This document shows, piece after piece, positions 1 through 9,444 of a stretch of DNA of 64,000 bases. Under the pieces are notes generated by a model that saw only the letters and a list, made by a program, of their open reading frames with translations, made no database searches and had not been told where the DNA came from. A program made the position numbers and the translations under genes. Position 1 is the first letter of the stretch. Each line of letters opens with the position of its first letter. The DNA is from Mesorhizobium amorphae (GTDB lineage: Bacteria; Pseudomonadota; Alphaproteobacteria; Rhizobiales; Rhizobiaceae): NCBI RefSeq assembly GCF_014843845.1, contig NZ_JHQS01000007.1, positions 248,001-312,000 on the forward strand, given 5' to 3'.

Positions 1-759
1 GGTGGCCAGCACGAAGTGATCGGCGGGCTCTGGCATGCCGACGGCGGCACCGCCCGCCATGATGCCGTGGCATGGGGTTATGCCAAGCATGCCAGCGAGC
101 GTGGTGTGGAGATCCACCAGCGTACCGAGGTCACTGGCTTCGAGCGGGCGGGCGATCGGGTCACCCACATCAAGACCAACCGCGGCACGACTGCCGCCGG
201 GCAGGTGCTGCAGGCCGTGGGCGGGCTCAATGGCCAGGTCGCCGCCATGGCGGGCATCAAGCTGCCGATACGCTGCTTCCCACTGCAGGCAATGGTGACG
301 CAGCCGTTGAAGCCATTCCTGCACATACTTGTCTCATCCGCCAATTTGCACACCTATCTGGTGCAATCCTCCCGTGGCGAGGTCGTCATCGGGGGCGGCT
401 CCGACCCTTACCAGCTGGCGTCGACCCGCTCGACGCTGGACCAGAAGGAACATCTCGCCGAAGGCGCGCTGCACCTCTTCCCCTTCCTGCACAAGGTCAA
501 GCTGCTGCGGCAATGGGCGGGGATCACCGACATGACGCCGGATTACAGCCCGATCATGGGAGCCTCACCGCTGCAGAACTACTGGCTCGACTGCGGATGG
601 GGAACCTGGGGCTTCAAGGCGACGCCAGTGGCCGGCAAGCGCATGGCCGAGACCATCGCCAGCGGGCGCGTGCCCGATGTCTTGAGACCATTCGACCTGC
701 GCCGGTTCGACAGTTTTGCGCTGCTGAACGAAATGGGCGCCACGGCCGCCAGCCATTGA
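1..759 (+). CDS. soxB: Sarcosine oxidase beta subunit, 3' part
   Basis: The reading frame is open from the first base, so the N-terminal FAD-binding portion lies outside the window. The visible ~250 residues are the C-terminal part of a DAO-type flavoprotein: GGTARHDAVAWGYA in the substrate-domain region, and DMTPDYSPIMG followed by a GWGTWGFKATP segment near the end, where these oxidases contact flavin. The beta subunit oxidises the methyl group of sarcosine to give glycine, H2O2 and a one-carbon unit passed to folate on the alpha subunit. It is first in a soxB-D-A-G order, ten bases before soxD, which supports the assignment more than the fragment alone does. Confidence 0.9.
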   Translation, partial: GGQHEVIGGLWHADGGTARHDAVAWGYAKHASERGVEIHQRTEVTGFERAGDRVTHIKTNRGTTAAGQVLQAVGGLNGQVAAMAGIKLPIRCFPLQAMVTQPLKPFLHILVSSANLHTYLVQSSRGEVVIGGGSDPYQLASTRSTLDQKEHLAEGALHLFPFLHKVKLLRQWAGITDMTPDYSPIMGASPLQNYWLDCGWGTWGFKATPVAGKRMAETIASGRVPDVLRPFDLRRFDSFALLNEMGATAASH

Positions 760-769
760 CGAGACTTCC

Positions 770-1021
770 ATGAAACTTCTGACCTGTCCGGTAAACGGAC
801 CTCGTAACATCACCGAATTTCAGTATCTCGGGCCGGTCTGTGCAGCCAGCGCCGAACAGCCCGAGCAACTGATCGAATCCCTGTTCTACGCCGAGAACCC
901 GCTCGGCGTGATGCGCGAGTGGTGGCGGCACACCCCGTCCAACACCGTGTTCGTAGCCGAACGCCATACCGTCAGCGACCAGATCCTTGCCACCTATCTT
1001 CCGAGCCGAAAGCCCGCCTGA
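770..1021 (+). CDS. soxD: Sarcosine oxidase delta subunit, divergent
   Basis: This 83-residue protein has the usual size and position for the small zinc-binding subunit of heterotetrameric sarcosine oxidase. The N-terminus MKLLTCPVNGPRN aligns with the usual CPxCGPR motif and EWWRHTPSN with the usual EWWxHxxGC segment. In both places an Asn stands where the family normally has a zinc-binding Cys (residues 9 and 58 here); Cys6 and His54 remain. The fold is probably kept, but zinc binding is doubtful. The gene lies between soxB and soxA with almost no spacing and is surely co-transcribed. Confidence 0.88.
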   Translation: MKLLTCPVNGPRNITEFQYLGPVCAASAEQPEQLIESLFYAENPLGVMREWWRHTPSNTVFVAERHTVSDQILATYLPSRKPA

Positions 1022-1022
1022 C

Positions 1023-3917
1023 ATGACCGAACGGCTGCCACTTCCCTGGGGATCGCGTCTCGATCGCGCCCGCAAGATCCGTTTTGAATTCGACGGCCGT
1101 CCTCTCGAAGGTTTCGTCGGCGACTGCATTGCCTCCGCCATGGCTGGAACCGGCCGCTGGATCCTGTCGCGCTCATTCAAATACCACCGTCCGCGCGGAA
1201 TTCTGACCATGGCCGGGCAGGACGCCAACACACTGGTGCAGCTGCCGGATGAGCCGAATGTCCGCGCCGACCTGCGCACGATTGGCGAAGGGTTGAAGGT
1301 CACTGCCCAGAACGTCAACGGCACGGCCGAGCGCGACCGTGGCGCGGTGCTCGACAGGCTGGGGCGCTTCATGCCCGTCGGGTTCTACTATCGCAGCTTC
1401 TTTCGCCCCGGCGCGAAGAGCTGGTTGAAATTCTGGGAGCCGATGATCCGCAAGTCGGCCGGCCTCGGCAAGGTCGATCCGGCCGCCGGTCACGGCCACT
1501 ACATCAAGGAGAACCTGCACACCGACGTGCTGGTCGTGGGCGCGGGCCCGGCCGGCCTGTCGGCCGCCATCAAGGCAGCCGAAGCGGGGGCACAGGTGCT
1601 GCTGGTCGACCTGAACCCGGAACTCGGCGGCGCACTGACCTATGCGCGCTTCGGGCTCGAGACGGCAGAGGCAGAGGCGACCCTGAAGACGCTGCGCGAA
1701 GCGGCCGGAAAGCTGGGCAATCTGCGGGTGCTGACCGGTGCGACATGCAATGGCTGGTTTGCCGACAACTGGCTTCCGGTGCTGCAGGGCGAGGTGCTCT
1801 ACCGGGTTCGCGCGAAGCAGGTCGTGGTGGCCGCAGGTTCGCATGAACAGCCGCTGGTGTTTCGCAACAACGACCTGCCGGGTATCCTTTTGTCGTCCGC
1901 GGCGCAGAGACTGATGCGACACTATGCGGTTCGTCCCGGTCAGCGCGCCGTGGTCTTTGCGGGCAACCGGGATGGATATCTCACGGCTCTCGACCTTCTT
2001 GACGCGGGCGTATCGGTGTTCGCCGTTCTAGATCCCGCCGCCGATGCGGCCGGCAAGATACTCGCGCAACGCCTCGTCGAGCGCGGCGTTCGGATCATCC
2101 CGAATGCCACCGTCACGGAAGCATTGGGGACCGGAGGCAATCGCCATATCAGAACCATTCGTTTCAGCACACCCGAGCGTGGCGCGGAACAGCTGGACTG
2201 CGATCACCTCGTGGTCGCGGCTGGCTACACGCCATGTTACCAGCTGCCCTTGCATGCCGGGGCAAAGCTGGGATTTGACGAGGCCAGTCGGCAATTCGTG
2301 CTGAGCAATCTGCCGGAAGCGTTTCATGTCGCCGGATCGGCGGCAGGATATTTCGACCTGAAATCGGTGCTGCGCAGCGGCGAGATCGCGGGCGCAGCCG
2401 CGGCGCAGGGCGCCGGCCATGCCTGCGTCCACCCTGACATCATCCCGGATGCCAGCGCGCCGGAGATGAATTATCTGCAAGACCTGTCCCCCCATCCCAA
2501 AGGGCGGGATTTCGTGGATTTCGACGAGGATCTGCAGATCAAGGATATCAAGAACGCCGTCAGCGACGGTTATCGCGAGCTTGAGCTGGTGAAGCGCTAT
2601 TCCACCGTAGGCATGGGGCCGTCGCAGGGGCGGCATTCCGCCCTGGCAACGGCCCGGATCGTTGCTCGAGAGACCGGGCGCAAGGTGGGCGAAGTGGGGA
2701 TCACCACCTCGCGTCCGCCCTTCGGCCCCGAAAAGCTTGGCCTGCTCACAGGCCCGAACCATGTGCCCTACCGCCATACCGCCATGCATGCCGAACATGT
2801 CGCCGGCGGAGCGAAACTGGCACCGGTCGGGGCCTGGTGGCGGCCGCTGCACTACGCCGGAAATCGCGACGTCAAGAAAGCGATCCGGGATGAGGTCACG
2901 CTTGTGCGCAATCAGGTCGGCATGCTGGATGTCTCGACCTTGGGGAAGCTGGCGATCCGAGGTCCGGATGCCGGCGCTTTCATCGACCGGATCTATACGA
3001 TGGCCCATGCCAGGCAGCCGGTGGGTCGCGTCCGCTACTGCCTTATGCTGAACGACATGGGATCCGTCATCGACGACGGGGTGGCCTTCCGCCTGTCCGA
3101 GACCGAATTCTACGTGACCGCCACCACCGGCGCCGTCGCCCGCGTCTTCACCGATATGCTGTTCCTGAACACGCAATGGGGCATGCAGGTCGATATCCAG
3201 AACGTGACCGCCGCCTTCGCCGCGATCAATGTCACCGGACCTGCGGCCCGCACGGTCCTCAAGGCCCTGGGAGGCGACATAGATCTCTCCCCGGACGGCT
3301 TCCCCTATCTCAATGGCCGTAGCGGCGTGATCGGCGGGTGCCCGGCTCGCATCATGCGCATCGGGTTTACCGGCGAGTTGAGCTACGAGCTTCACGTGCC
3401 GCAATCTTTCGGAGCGGCACTTTGGCGAAAGCTGCTGGAGGCAGGGGCACCCTACGGTCTGCAACCCTACGGGCTGGAAGCCTCGCGTATCCTGCGTCTG
3501 GAAAAGGGGCATATCATCATTGGGCAGGATACCGATGCACTCTCGGCGCCGGATGAGCTGAGCATGGGTTGGGCGCTGTCCAAGACCAAGGCCCGATATG
3601 TGGGGAAGACTGCCGTAGAAGCGCGCAGCAAGCTGGGCCTGAAGCGCAAGCTGTGCGGCTTCGAACTGCCCGAGGGGCACGGCATCCGGCTGGCGGAATC
3701 CTGCCTCGTGCTGCGGGACGGACGCCCGGTGGGCTTTGTCACATCGACCTGTTTGTCGCCAACCCTGAACAAATGGATCGGGCTCGCCTATGCCGACCCG
3801 CGTGATGCGACGCCGGGATCCAGTCTCCGCATACGTGGCCTGTGTGGCAAGGAACTGGAGGCCAGAGTGGTGCCTACCCCATTCTATGATCCCGAAAACC
3901 AGCGGCAGGAGATGTAA
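1023..3917 (+). CDS. soxA: Sarcosine oxidase alpha subunit
   Basis: This 964-residue protein has the full length of the family. The ATG at 1023, one base after the soxD stop, is chosen over an in-frame start twelve codons upstream inside soxD. Order of parts: an N-terminal ferredoxin-like segment with FKYHRPRGIL, a Rossmann NAD-binding motif VLVVGAGPAGLSAA near residue 170, a second nucleotide-binding region, and a C-terminal GcvT-like folate-binding half. The subunit binds NAD and tetrahydrofolate and captures the methylene group released by soxB. Catabolism of glycine betaine-derived sarcosine is the likely physiological role. Confidence 0.93.
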   Translation: MTERLPLPWGSRLDRARKIRFEFDGRPLEGFVGDCIASAMAGTGRWILSRSFKYHRPRGILTMAGQDANTLVQLPDEPNVRADLRTIGEGLKVTAQNVNGTAERDRGAVLDRLGRFMPVGFYYRSFFRPGAKSWLKFWEPMIRKSAGLGKVDPAAGHGHYIKENLHTDVLVVGAGPAGLSAAIKAAEAGAQVLLVDLNPELGGALTYARFGLETAEAEATLKTLREAAGKLGNLRVLTGATCNGWFADNWLPVLQGEVLYRVRAKQVVVAAGSHEQPLVFRNNDLPGILLSSAAQRLMRHYAVRPGQRAVVFAGNRDGYLTALDLLDAGVSVFAVLDPAADAAGKILAQRLVERGVRIIPNATVTEALGTGGNRHIRTIRFSTPERGAEQLDCDHLVVAAGYTPCYQLPLHAGAKLGFDEASRQFVLSNLPEAFHVAGSAAGYFDLKSVLRSGEIAGAAAAQGAGHACVHPDIIPDASAPEMNYLQDLSPHPKGRDFVDFDEDLQIKDIKNAVSDGYRELELVKRYSTVGMGPSQGRHSALATARIVARETGRKVGEVGITTSRPPFGPEKLGLLTGPNHVPYRHTAMHAEHVAGGAKLAPVGAWWRPLHYAGNRDVKKAIRDEVTLVRNQVGMLDVSTLGKLAIRGPDAGAFIDRIYTMAHARQPVGRVRYCLMLNDMGSVIDDGVAFRLSETEFYVTATTGAVARVFTDMLFLNTQWGMQVDIQNVTAAFAAINVTGPAARTVLKALGGDIDLSPDGFPYLNGRSGVIGGCPARIMRIGFTGELSYELHVPQSFGAALWRKLLEAGAPYGLQPYGLEASRILRLEKGHIIIGQDTDALSAPDELSMGWALSKTKARYVGKTAVEARSKLGLKRKLCGFELPEGHGIRLAESCLVLRDGRPVGFVTSTCLSPTLNKWIGLAYADPRDATPGSSLRIRGLCGKELEARVVPTPFYDPENQRQEM

Positions 3918-3918
3918 G

Positions 3919-4581
3919 ATGCTTCCGCGCCACCATCCTGGGATCTCGGTCGGAATTGACCCGAGCTTACGCCACAGCGCCTTGGCGCAACGCCTTGCGC
4001 GAAGAGATGCGCTCCCCGGGGCGCATGAGAACGTTGTTTTCGACTGTACCCAGACGGAGCGTTTTGGGTTGCGTGGCCCAGGTACGATGGACTGGCTCGG
4101 TGAAGCAGGTCTGTCCGCACCCGAGTCGGTGAATACTGCGCTTGCCCTGCCTTGCGGCACGTCAGTGCTGCGGCTGGGTCAACATGAGGTGCTGCTGACG
4201 GCGCCTCCCGGTGGCAGCGGTGCGCGGTTGCGCGAGTTGCGCAAGGCCTGGCACGACAGTGAGCTTCCGTCCAAGGGATACGAAGCCTATCGCGACGAGG
4301 GCTGGGCGTGGTTCGTGATATCCGGCCCCGCAGCGCCCGCGCTGATGCGGCGGATCTCGATGGCCGATCTGAGGCCGGAGAGCCTGAAACCGGCTCATCT
4401 CGCCCAGACCCGCGCCTTGCATCTGGATGCGGTTGTGGCTCGTTTCGACCGTTTTGGCGCGGTGTCCTACGACATCTTCATCGACATCGCCTCGGCGGCG
4501 TTTGCGCTGGATGTCCTGACCGAGACCGCGGCCGGAACGGATGCCGGCTTTCAATTGGCTGCTCTTCATCCCGCTGAATAG
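3919..4581 (+). CDS. soxG: Sarcosine oxidase gamma subunit
   Basis: A 220-residue protein in the position of the gamma subunit, starting one base after the soxA stop at an ATG preceded by GGAG in the soxA end. It has the GcvT-like small-subunit pattern: LRGPGTMDWLGEAG, then GTSVLRLGQHEVLLTAP, then WFVISGPAAPALMRR, ending with a Tyr-Asp-Ile segment typical of this subunit. It is structural, packing against alpha and beta, with no known catalytic residues. It is divergent but the operon position is decisive. Confidence 0.88.
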   Translation: MLPRHHPGISVGIDPSLRHSALAQRLARRDALPGAHENVVFDCTQTERFGLRGPGTMDWLGEAGLSAPESVNTALALPCGTSVLRLGQHEVLLTAPPGGSGARLRELRKAWHDSELPSKGYEAYRDEGWAWFVISGPAAPALMRRISMADLRPESLKPAHLAQTRALHLDAVVARFDRFGAVSYDIFIDIASAAFALDVLTETAAGTDAGFQLAALHPAE

Positions 4582-4667
4582 TTCGGCTCTCTCCTGGTCC
4601 TTGCCCGCAGCAGCCGGAGCGCACCGTCGTCGCCGCGTCTATACCGCGGCAACCAGCTGCACCTCCA

Positions 4668-4691
4668 CGGGCGCATTGCCCGGCTTTTTTT
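4668..4691 (+). terminator. Intrinsic terminator of the sox operon
   Basis: A short GC stem, CGGGC pairing with GCCCG around a five-base loop, is followed within two bases by a run of seven T. It lies 87 bases after the soxG stop and before the convergent lipase gene. Confidence 0.7.
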
Positions 4692-4725
4692 GATGTTCGG
4701 GCTGCCGGTATCGCGCTGTGATGCG

Positions 4726-6570
4726 CTAAGTATGTGCGTTACCGAGCACCGCCCGGAGCCCTGAGTCGTTCTGGCGGAGACGTTCCTCGATCCATTGCGC
4801 CGTGCGGTCGTAGGCGTCCGAAAACAACTCGGAATGCCGACTCCAATCCATGAAGCCGATCGTGCTCGAAACCTGCGGACAGACCAAGACATCCTCGTCG
4901 CCGACGGCAATGTCCTGCGGCCCGTGTGCCAGCACACTCGCGGCTATAACCTGAAGCATGCTCGGAACCTGCGGCAAGGGGGCACGGCCGAAAGGGTTCA
5001 GCAGGGCGACCGCCAGTTCCGATCTTCCGGGGATGCGGTCATAGTCGATGTGGTATTTTTGCGGTCCACTGGACCCAAAGCTCACGATGACATTGGGGCC
5101 GGTCTTGAGTTCCCTCATCTGTTCCAGCGGCAAATTGTTCATGATGGCGCCGTCCACCAGCATATCGCCGTCAGCCGTAAAGAACGGTGGCAGGACACCC
5201 GGGAGCGAGCCGGATGCCCGAACGGCTTGCCAGAGTTTTCCACGACGGTGGACATGGGGCTGACGGCTGCTCAGATTGGTCGACAGCGCAAAGAACGGAA
5301 GCCAAAGATCTTCGATCAGAACGTCGCCGTATTCCTCCCGAAGGGCTCGATCGAAGGCTTTGTGATCCAGAAGCGCGAAACGCGGCAAGGTGGGGCGCCG
5401 AAACGCCCGACTCTTGACAAATATGTTGTGCGTGCCGCGGTCGATCTGCTCCGCATCCAACCCTCTTGCGAAGCCGGCCATCATCGCCGCTCCGGAACTC
5501 GTCCCGCCGAGGTAGTCGAAGCGCCCGCCCGCCTCGACGAAGGCCTTGTAGACGCCCAGATGGGCGCTGCCCAGGGACCCACCCCCCGCCGCCACGAAGC
5601 CACGTGCCTTGCAGGAAATAAATCGGACCAGGCGCTGGATATCAGCCCCGTCCTCCAGCGCAACATGATGATGCTGGCCGACATAGGGACGGTCATCGAG
5701 CCACGCAGAGGTGCCGGAGACCGCAGCCGAGCGATTGTCGTGAATTAGGACAAGCCGACCGGTCGATGGTGGATGGACCGATAGCACCAATTCCTCGGAC
5801 GTGTTCAAGCGAGGCGAGGAGGACGCGTTCGCCAGCAACAGGACGGTATCGGCCTGGCGAATGCAGACTCGTGTCCATTCATTAGGTTCTTCATCGGCGA
5901 CGTAGACAACGAATTCAGCTTGCGCCTCCAGTTCGTTCAACCAGTTAAGGATCGGCTGGTCGTCGATCGGACGACCTGCGAACTTCGCGTGGACATCAAG
6001 CCGGGAAACGAACTGAGCGCGCGTGACCGCGCCGAGCTCTTGCTGTAGGTGCCCGATGAAAACCGGTGAGATGCGACTTCCGCCGGCTGCAATGATGGCA
6101 AGCGTTCGGATCTTGGCAGGTTTCTGGAGACGTGACAAAATCGGAGATTGCGTGGCGAACCGGCGCGCCAGAGATATTGTGACCGCCTCTCTCAGGTTCG
6201 GCAAAGCCTCGGCCGCCTTCTCGAAATGATTACGACTGATTTCAAGGACGATCGAATCGCGCGCTGCAAGGACAGTGGCCGTACGGGGCAGCCCTGCAAA
6301 GAAACCAATTTCGCCGACTAGTTCGCCCTGTGCGATCTCGGCGACCGAGCCAATCGGATCTCCTTTGTGTACCGTAAAGCGACCGGACAGCACGACGAAG
6401 AACCTGTCCGATGGATCGCCTTCGCGAACCAGGACCTCACCGCGCCTCAGGACCCGACGGTCGGATTCGGCAGCCAAAGCCTCGAGCGCCAGCAACGACG
6501 CCCGATCGAACATCAATGTCGCCGACAATAATCTCGCGGCGAGAGAATCGACGGAGGACATTTGAGCCAT
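4726..6570 (-). CDS. Cyclic-nucleotide-binding patatin-like phospholipase
   Basis: About 614 residues from the ATG at 6570; longer in-frame starts upstream carry basic, non-family sequence. The N-terminal ~130 residues form a cyclic-nucleotide-binding domain (GEVLVREGDPSDRFFVVLSG, then GELVGEIGFFAGLPRTATV in the phosphate-binding cassette). The C-terminal half is a patatin lipase: the glycine-rich GGGSLGSAHLGV oxyanion segment, the nucleophile elbow GTSSG, and the catalytic Asp in VDGAIMNN. This is the architecture of bacterial proteins related to neuropathy target esterase, which hydrolyse phospholipids or lysophospholipids. Both catalytic residues are present. Control by cyclic nucleotide is an inference from the domain, and is notable given the two nucleotide cyclases near 37-41 kb. 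Confidence 0.88.
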   Translation of the reverse strand: MAQMSSVDSLAARLLSATLMFDRASLLALEALAAESDRRVLRRGEVLVREGDPSDRFFVVLSGRFTVHKGDPIGSVAEIAQGELVGEIGFFAGLPRTATVLAARDSIVLEISRNHFEKAAEALPNLREAVTISLARRFATQSPILSRLQKPAKIRTLAIIAAGGSRISPVFIGHLQQELGAVTRAQFVSRLDVHAKFAGRPIDDQPILNWLNELEAQAEFVVYVADEEPNEWTRVCIRQADTVLLLANASSSPRLNTSEELVLSVHPPSTGRLVLIHDNRSAAVSGTSAWLDDRPYVGQHHHVALEDGADIQRLVRFISCKARGFVAAGGGSLGSAHLGVYKAFVEAGGRFDYLGGTSSGAAMMAGFARGLDAEQIDRGTHNIFVKSRAFRRPTLPRFALLDHKAFDRALREEYGDVLIEDLWLPFFALSTNLSSRQPHVHRRGKLWQAVRASGSLPGVLPPFFTADGDMLVDGAIMNNLPLEQMRELKTGPNVIVSFGSSGPQKYHIDYDRIPGRSELAVALLNPFGRAPLPQVPSMLQVIAASVLAHGPQDIAVGDEDVLVCPQVSSTIGFMDWSRHSELFSDAYDRTAQWIEERLRQNDSGLRAVLGNAHT

Positions 6571-6804
6571 CCCGGGTACGCATTCGCTCCGGTAATTGTT
6601 GTACCGCTCGTGTTTGCAGCGTCGCAAGGCGCGATCCGAGCCGAACCGCAACGTTGCCGGCTGGAGCCCGTCTATGGATCAAAATTCTGATGTGCCGACC
6701 TTATGCCAAGCATTGGTTCACTGTGGTGTCTGCGAGACGCTCGATCCGCGGCAACTGGTGGGATTCGCCAGGCCATCTCGAAGGCGCGCCGTCGCTGCGG
6801 ACGT

Positions 6805-7125
6805 TCAAGCGAAGGGCGAGACTCCGAACAGCCAGCCGTGCAGCCAGAGCCCGAACAATGCGAAAGCCACCAAGCCGATGCCCACAGCAATCAGGTCGCT
6901 AAGCGGTCGCACGACCGCGGGTGCCGGATCCCCGCGTGGAATGACGGCAATGAGATCGACAATCGCGTAAACCAGAAACGCTCCGAAGACTAGGAGCGAG
7001 GCAAGGTCGCCATCGGCCAGGAGGTGGCCGATGGCCCATAGGATGATGCCCACCAGCACCGGGTGCTTCAGCCGATGCTTGATTGCACCCGCGGGCAAGT
7101 AAGCGGCTGCCAGAAAGACGGTCCG
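6805..7125 (-). pseudogene. NnrU family membrane protein, 5'-truncated
   Basis: The frame reads FLAAAYLPAGAIKHRLKHP and then GIILWAIGHLLADGDLASLL, which is the C-terminal half of NnrU-type membrane proteins (about 190 residues when complete). Three hydrophobic segments remain. Upstream of about 7125 the homology ends and the frame runs into unrelated sequence just before repeat copy A, with no candidate N-terminal half nearby. I infer that the gene lost its 5' half when this junction formed. NnrU proteins are linked to nitric-oxide and nitrite metabolism, but this remnant is unlikely to act. Confidence 0.72.
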
Positions 7126-7160
7126 CTTTGAACATCCGAGGCCCGAAGCTGCCGGTCCTC

Positions 7161-7455
7161 TCGGCCCGAAACGCGCGTCCGAGTAGTGGCTTGGCGATGT
7201 CCGTAGTTGCGCAAGCCGGACCTAGCGAGCGACCGCATAGTTGTGGTCGTCATTAGACAGACGAGCGAACCGCAAAACTGCCCGCACTAAGGCATTGATA
7301 TTGCTGTTGTCAAAACCTGGAGATTTTGGAGCTACTCCCCAGCTTTCGGCCGCACATCCGGCACACTCTGGGCTTTCGGGAAGCCATGACCGAACCGGAG
7401 AATTGTTTGGACTTTGAGGGTGGTAGAGGGAGAGGAACCGACATCCAACCTTCTC
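7161..7455. repeat. Intergenic repeat copy A with a tRNA-like end
   Basis: This stretch matches 39421-39545 (copy B) and 42598-42916 (copy C). All three share the 20-mer ending CTGCCCGCA at 7267-7286. Copies A and C also share GCATTGATATTGCTGTTG, ACTCCCCAGCTT, ACATCCGGC and CCGGAGAATTGTT in the same order, with one extra ~65-base segment in C. Copy A ends with TGGTAGAGGGAGAGG at 7421-7435, which differs at one base from the 3' end of tRNA-Met at 42902-42916. Its tail (7421-7455) also resembles 18711-18750. No gene is visible here or in the rest of 7126-7693. Confidence 0.8.
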
Positions 7456-7693
7456 CAGCAGAAAATGCGTTCCGCGCGTGTTGCGCGACCCTTTGAACGC
7501 TTTCCAGCGTCTCCTCGGCCAAAACCACCGCCCGGGGCGGATCATCGTTTTCGGGAGTGCGCAAAGGCGAAACGACCAAAATCGTTAGCCCCACGGCTTC
7601 GTACCAGCTGAAGCAGGCTCAGCCTATTGGAACGATTGGGATCGAGAAGTGTTCTCATGGCGACGGGACACGTCTCAAAGGAACTCCAAAACC

Positions 7694-9406
7694 ATGAAGT
7701 ACAAACAACAGATAATCTCGGGGACCGCGCTTGGCTTGCTGATGGCGTCCTCGCCGATAGGCGCCTACCCGTTGCAAAACAGCGCCGACCTTTCCAGGCA
7801 GGCGACGCCGCTTATCCTAGTGCAGTCCGTTTGCCAGGAGGGCGAAAGCGCCGAGGCCTGTGCCGCTCGCCAGGCCAACGAGGCGCCAGCTTCCGAGCAG
7901 CCGGCACCACCGGCAGAACCTGCTCCGGCACCCGCGCCAGCGCCTGAGGCCGCACCCGTGCCTGCGGAAAAGGCCCCTGCAGAAGCTGCACCTGCGGCAG
8001 AGCCTACCCCCAGTCCGTCAGAACAGGCCCCGGCCGAGCCGGCTCCTCAGCCCCCAGAACAACCCAAAGCGCCTGCGACCGAGCAGCCTGCTGCTACGCC
8101 TCCGGCTGCGACCGAGCCGGCTCCGCAGCCTCAAGCTCAACCGGAAGCGCCTGCTGCAACCGAGCAGCCTGCTACCACGCCTCCGCCCGCGAAGGAGCCA
8201 ACTGCACCGCAAACCGAGGCTCCGGCAACGGGGGCTCCGGCTGCAACTGAGCAGCCCGCAAAGGCGGGTCAAGCACCCGCCGACGCGAGTGCCGCACCTG
8301 CGAACCCCGACGCAGCCCCTGTTTTGGACAGTCAGAAGGAATCTGCTCCGACCAATGGACCAGCACCCGCAACGACGGGAGAGCAGACGGCCCAACCGGC
8401 ACCGCCAGATGCGGGTCCCCCTCCGACGTCGGACGCTTCAGCGACCGAGGCTGCCCAGCCTAAGGAGATTGAGTCCGTAAAGTCAGAAGAAGGCTCGCGG
8501 CGCGACCGCTCGCCCGATGAGGAGGGGCGAAAGCGCGAGCGTCCGGAGGGAACCGACGTGGTCCGCGAGATCGGCGACCGGATCATTGTCCAGTTCGGCG
8601 ACCATATCACGGTCGAAAGTAACGACCGGCCGCGCATGACTCGCGGCGCCAAGGAGGTCTACTATGAAGACCTTCCCCGTGGCCGCATCCGCGAGACGAT
8701 CGTGCGCGAGAACGGCAATCAAATTGTCACTGTGCGGGATCGATATGGCAACGTGATCCGGCGCTCCCGCATCACTCCGGATGGCCGCGAGTTCGTGATG
8801 GTCTATGTTGACGATCAATACTATCGCGACAACAGCTGGCGGGATCCGGGCCTCGATCTGCCCCCAATCCGGCTCACGATTCCGGTGAATGAATATATCC
8901 TAGATGCGGCCGACGAAGACGACCCGCAGCGATACTACACGTTTCTGGACCAGCCTCCGGTCGAGCGCATCCAGCGACTTTACTCCGTTGACGAAGTGAA
9001 GCGCTCAGCCCGTCTTCGTGACATTGTCCGCCGCGTGGACCTCGATACGCTGACTTTCGAGACCGGGTCAGCTGATATACCTGAAGGCGAATTGGGAAAG
9101 CTGAAGGGTCTCGCCAAGGCCATGGAAAAACTATTGGGCGAGAATCCGGCTGAAACCTTTCTGATCGAAGGTCACACCGACGCTGTCGGCTCGGACGAAG
9201 CCAATCTCGCGCTATCGGACAGGCGTGCCGAATCCGTCGCGTCCGCCCTCACCAACAGCTTTGCAATTCCGCCGGAGAACTTGGTAACGCAGGGTTACGG
9301 CGAGCAGTATCTGAAGGTGAAGACCGAAGAAGCCGCTCGTGAAAATCGGCGGGTTGGCATCCGCCGCATCACGCCACTAGTCGCGCCTGTAGCAAGCGCC
9401 AACTAA
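7694..9406 (+). CDS. OmpA family protein with long Pro/Ala/Glu-rich arm
   Basis: A 570-residue protein from the ATG at 7694, preceded by AGGAA. The order is a signal peptide (hydrophobic ISGTALGLLMASSPIG), roughly 190 residues of low-complexity Pro/Ala/Glu/Gln repeats such as EQPAATPPA and TEQPATTPP, a charged region, a middle domain with an RVDLDTLTFETGSADI entry, and a C-terminal OmpA/MotB peptidoglycan-binding domain (EGHTDAVGSDEANLALSDRR, then GYGEQ and ENRRVGIR). The C-domain should hold peptidoglycan while the flexible arm spans the periplasm. The imperfect Pro/Ala repeats are a likely source of length variation between strains. Confidence 0.85.
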   Translation: MKYKQQIISGTALGLLMASSPIGAYPLQNSADLSRQATPLILVQSVCQEGESAEACAARQANEAPASEQPAPPAEPAPAPAPAPEAAPVPAEKAPAEAAPAAEPTPSPSEQAPAEPAPQPPEQPKAPATEQPAATPPAATEPAPQPQAQPEAPAATEQPATTPPPAKEPTAPQTEAPATGAPAATEQPAKAGQAPADASAAPANPDAAPVLDSQKESAPTNGPAPATTGEQTAQPAPPDAGPPPTSDASATEAAQPKEIESVKSEEGSRRDRSPDEEGRKRERPEGTDVVREIGDRIIVQFGDHITVESNDRPRMTRGAKEVYYEDLPRGRIRETIVRENGNQIVTVRDRYGNVIRRSRITPDGREFVMVYVDDQYYRDNSWRDPGLDLPPIRLTIPVNEYILDAADEDDPQRYYTFLDQPPVERIQRLYSVDEVKRSARLRDIVRRVDLDTLTFETGSADIPEGELGKLKGLAKAMEKLLGENPAETFLIEGHTDAVGSDEANLALSDRRAESVASALTNSFAIPPENLVTQGYGEQYLKVKTEEAARENRRVGIRRITPLVAPVASAN

Positions 9407-9415
9407 CGCAATAAC

Positions 9416-9444
9416 AGCCGGCGATTGGTCATCAATCGCCGGCT
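9416..9444 (+). terminator. Perfect hairpin after the OmpA-like gene
   Basis: Twelve-base perfect arms, AGCCGGCGATTG and its complement, surround a five-base loop ten bases after the stop codon. There is no T run, so it may be a weak terminator or an RNA-stabilising hairpin. The rest of 9407-9735 holds only a short direct repeat (CACATCACATA, twice near 9580-9607) and no gene. Confidence 0.6.

Noticed and set aside
2028..4160. Long open frame (710 codons) antisense to soxA/soxG
   Set aside because: It is the mirror of GC-rich codons of the sox genes; the sense proteins match families from end to end.
7421..7455. Copy A end as a second tRNA gene
   Set aside because: Only about 15 bases of the tRNA 3' end match; no anticodon arm or 5' half exists.
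8018..8395. Arg/Leu/Ser-rich frame opposite the Pro/Ala-rich arm
   Set aside because: Product of the repeat composition read backwards, without start signal or family.
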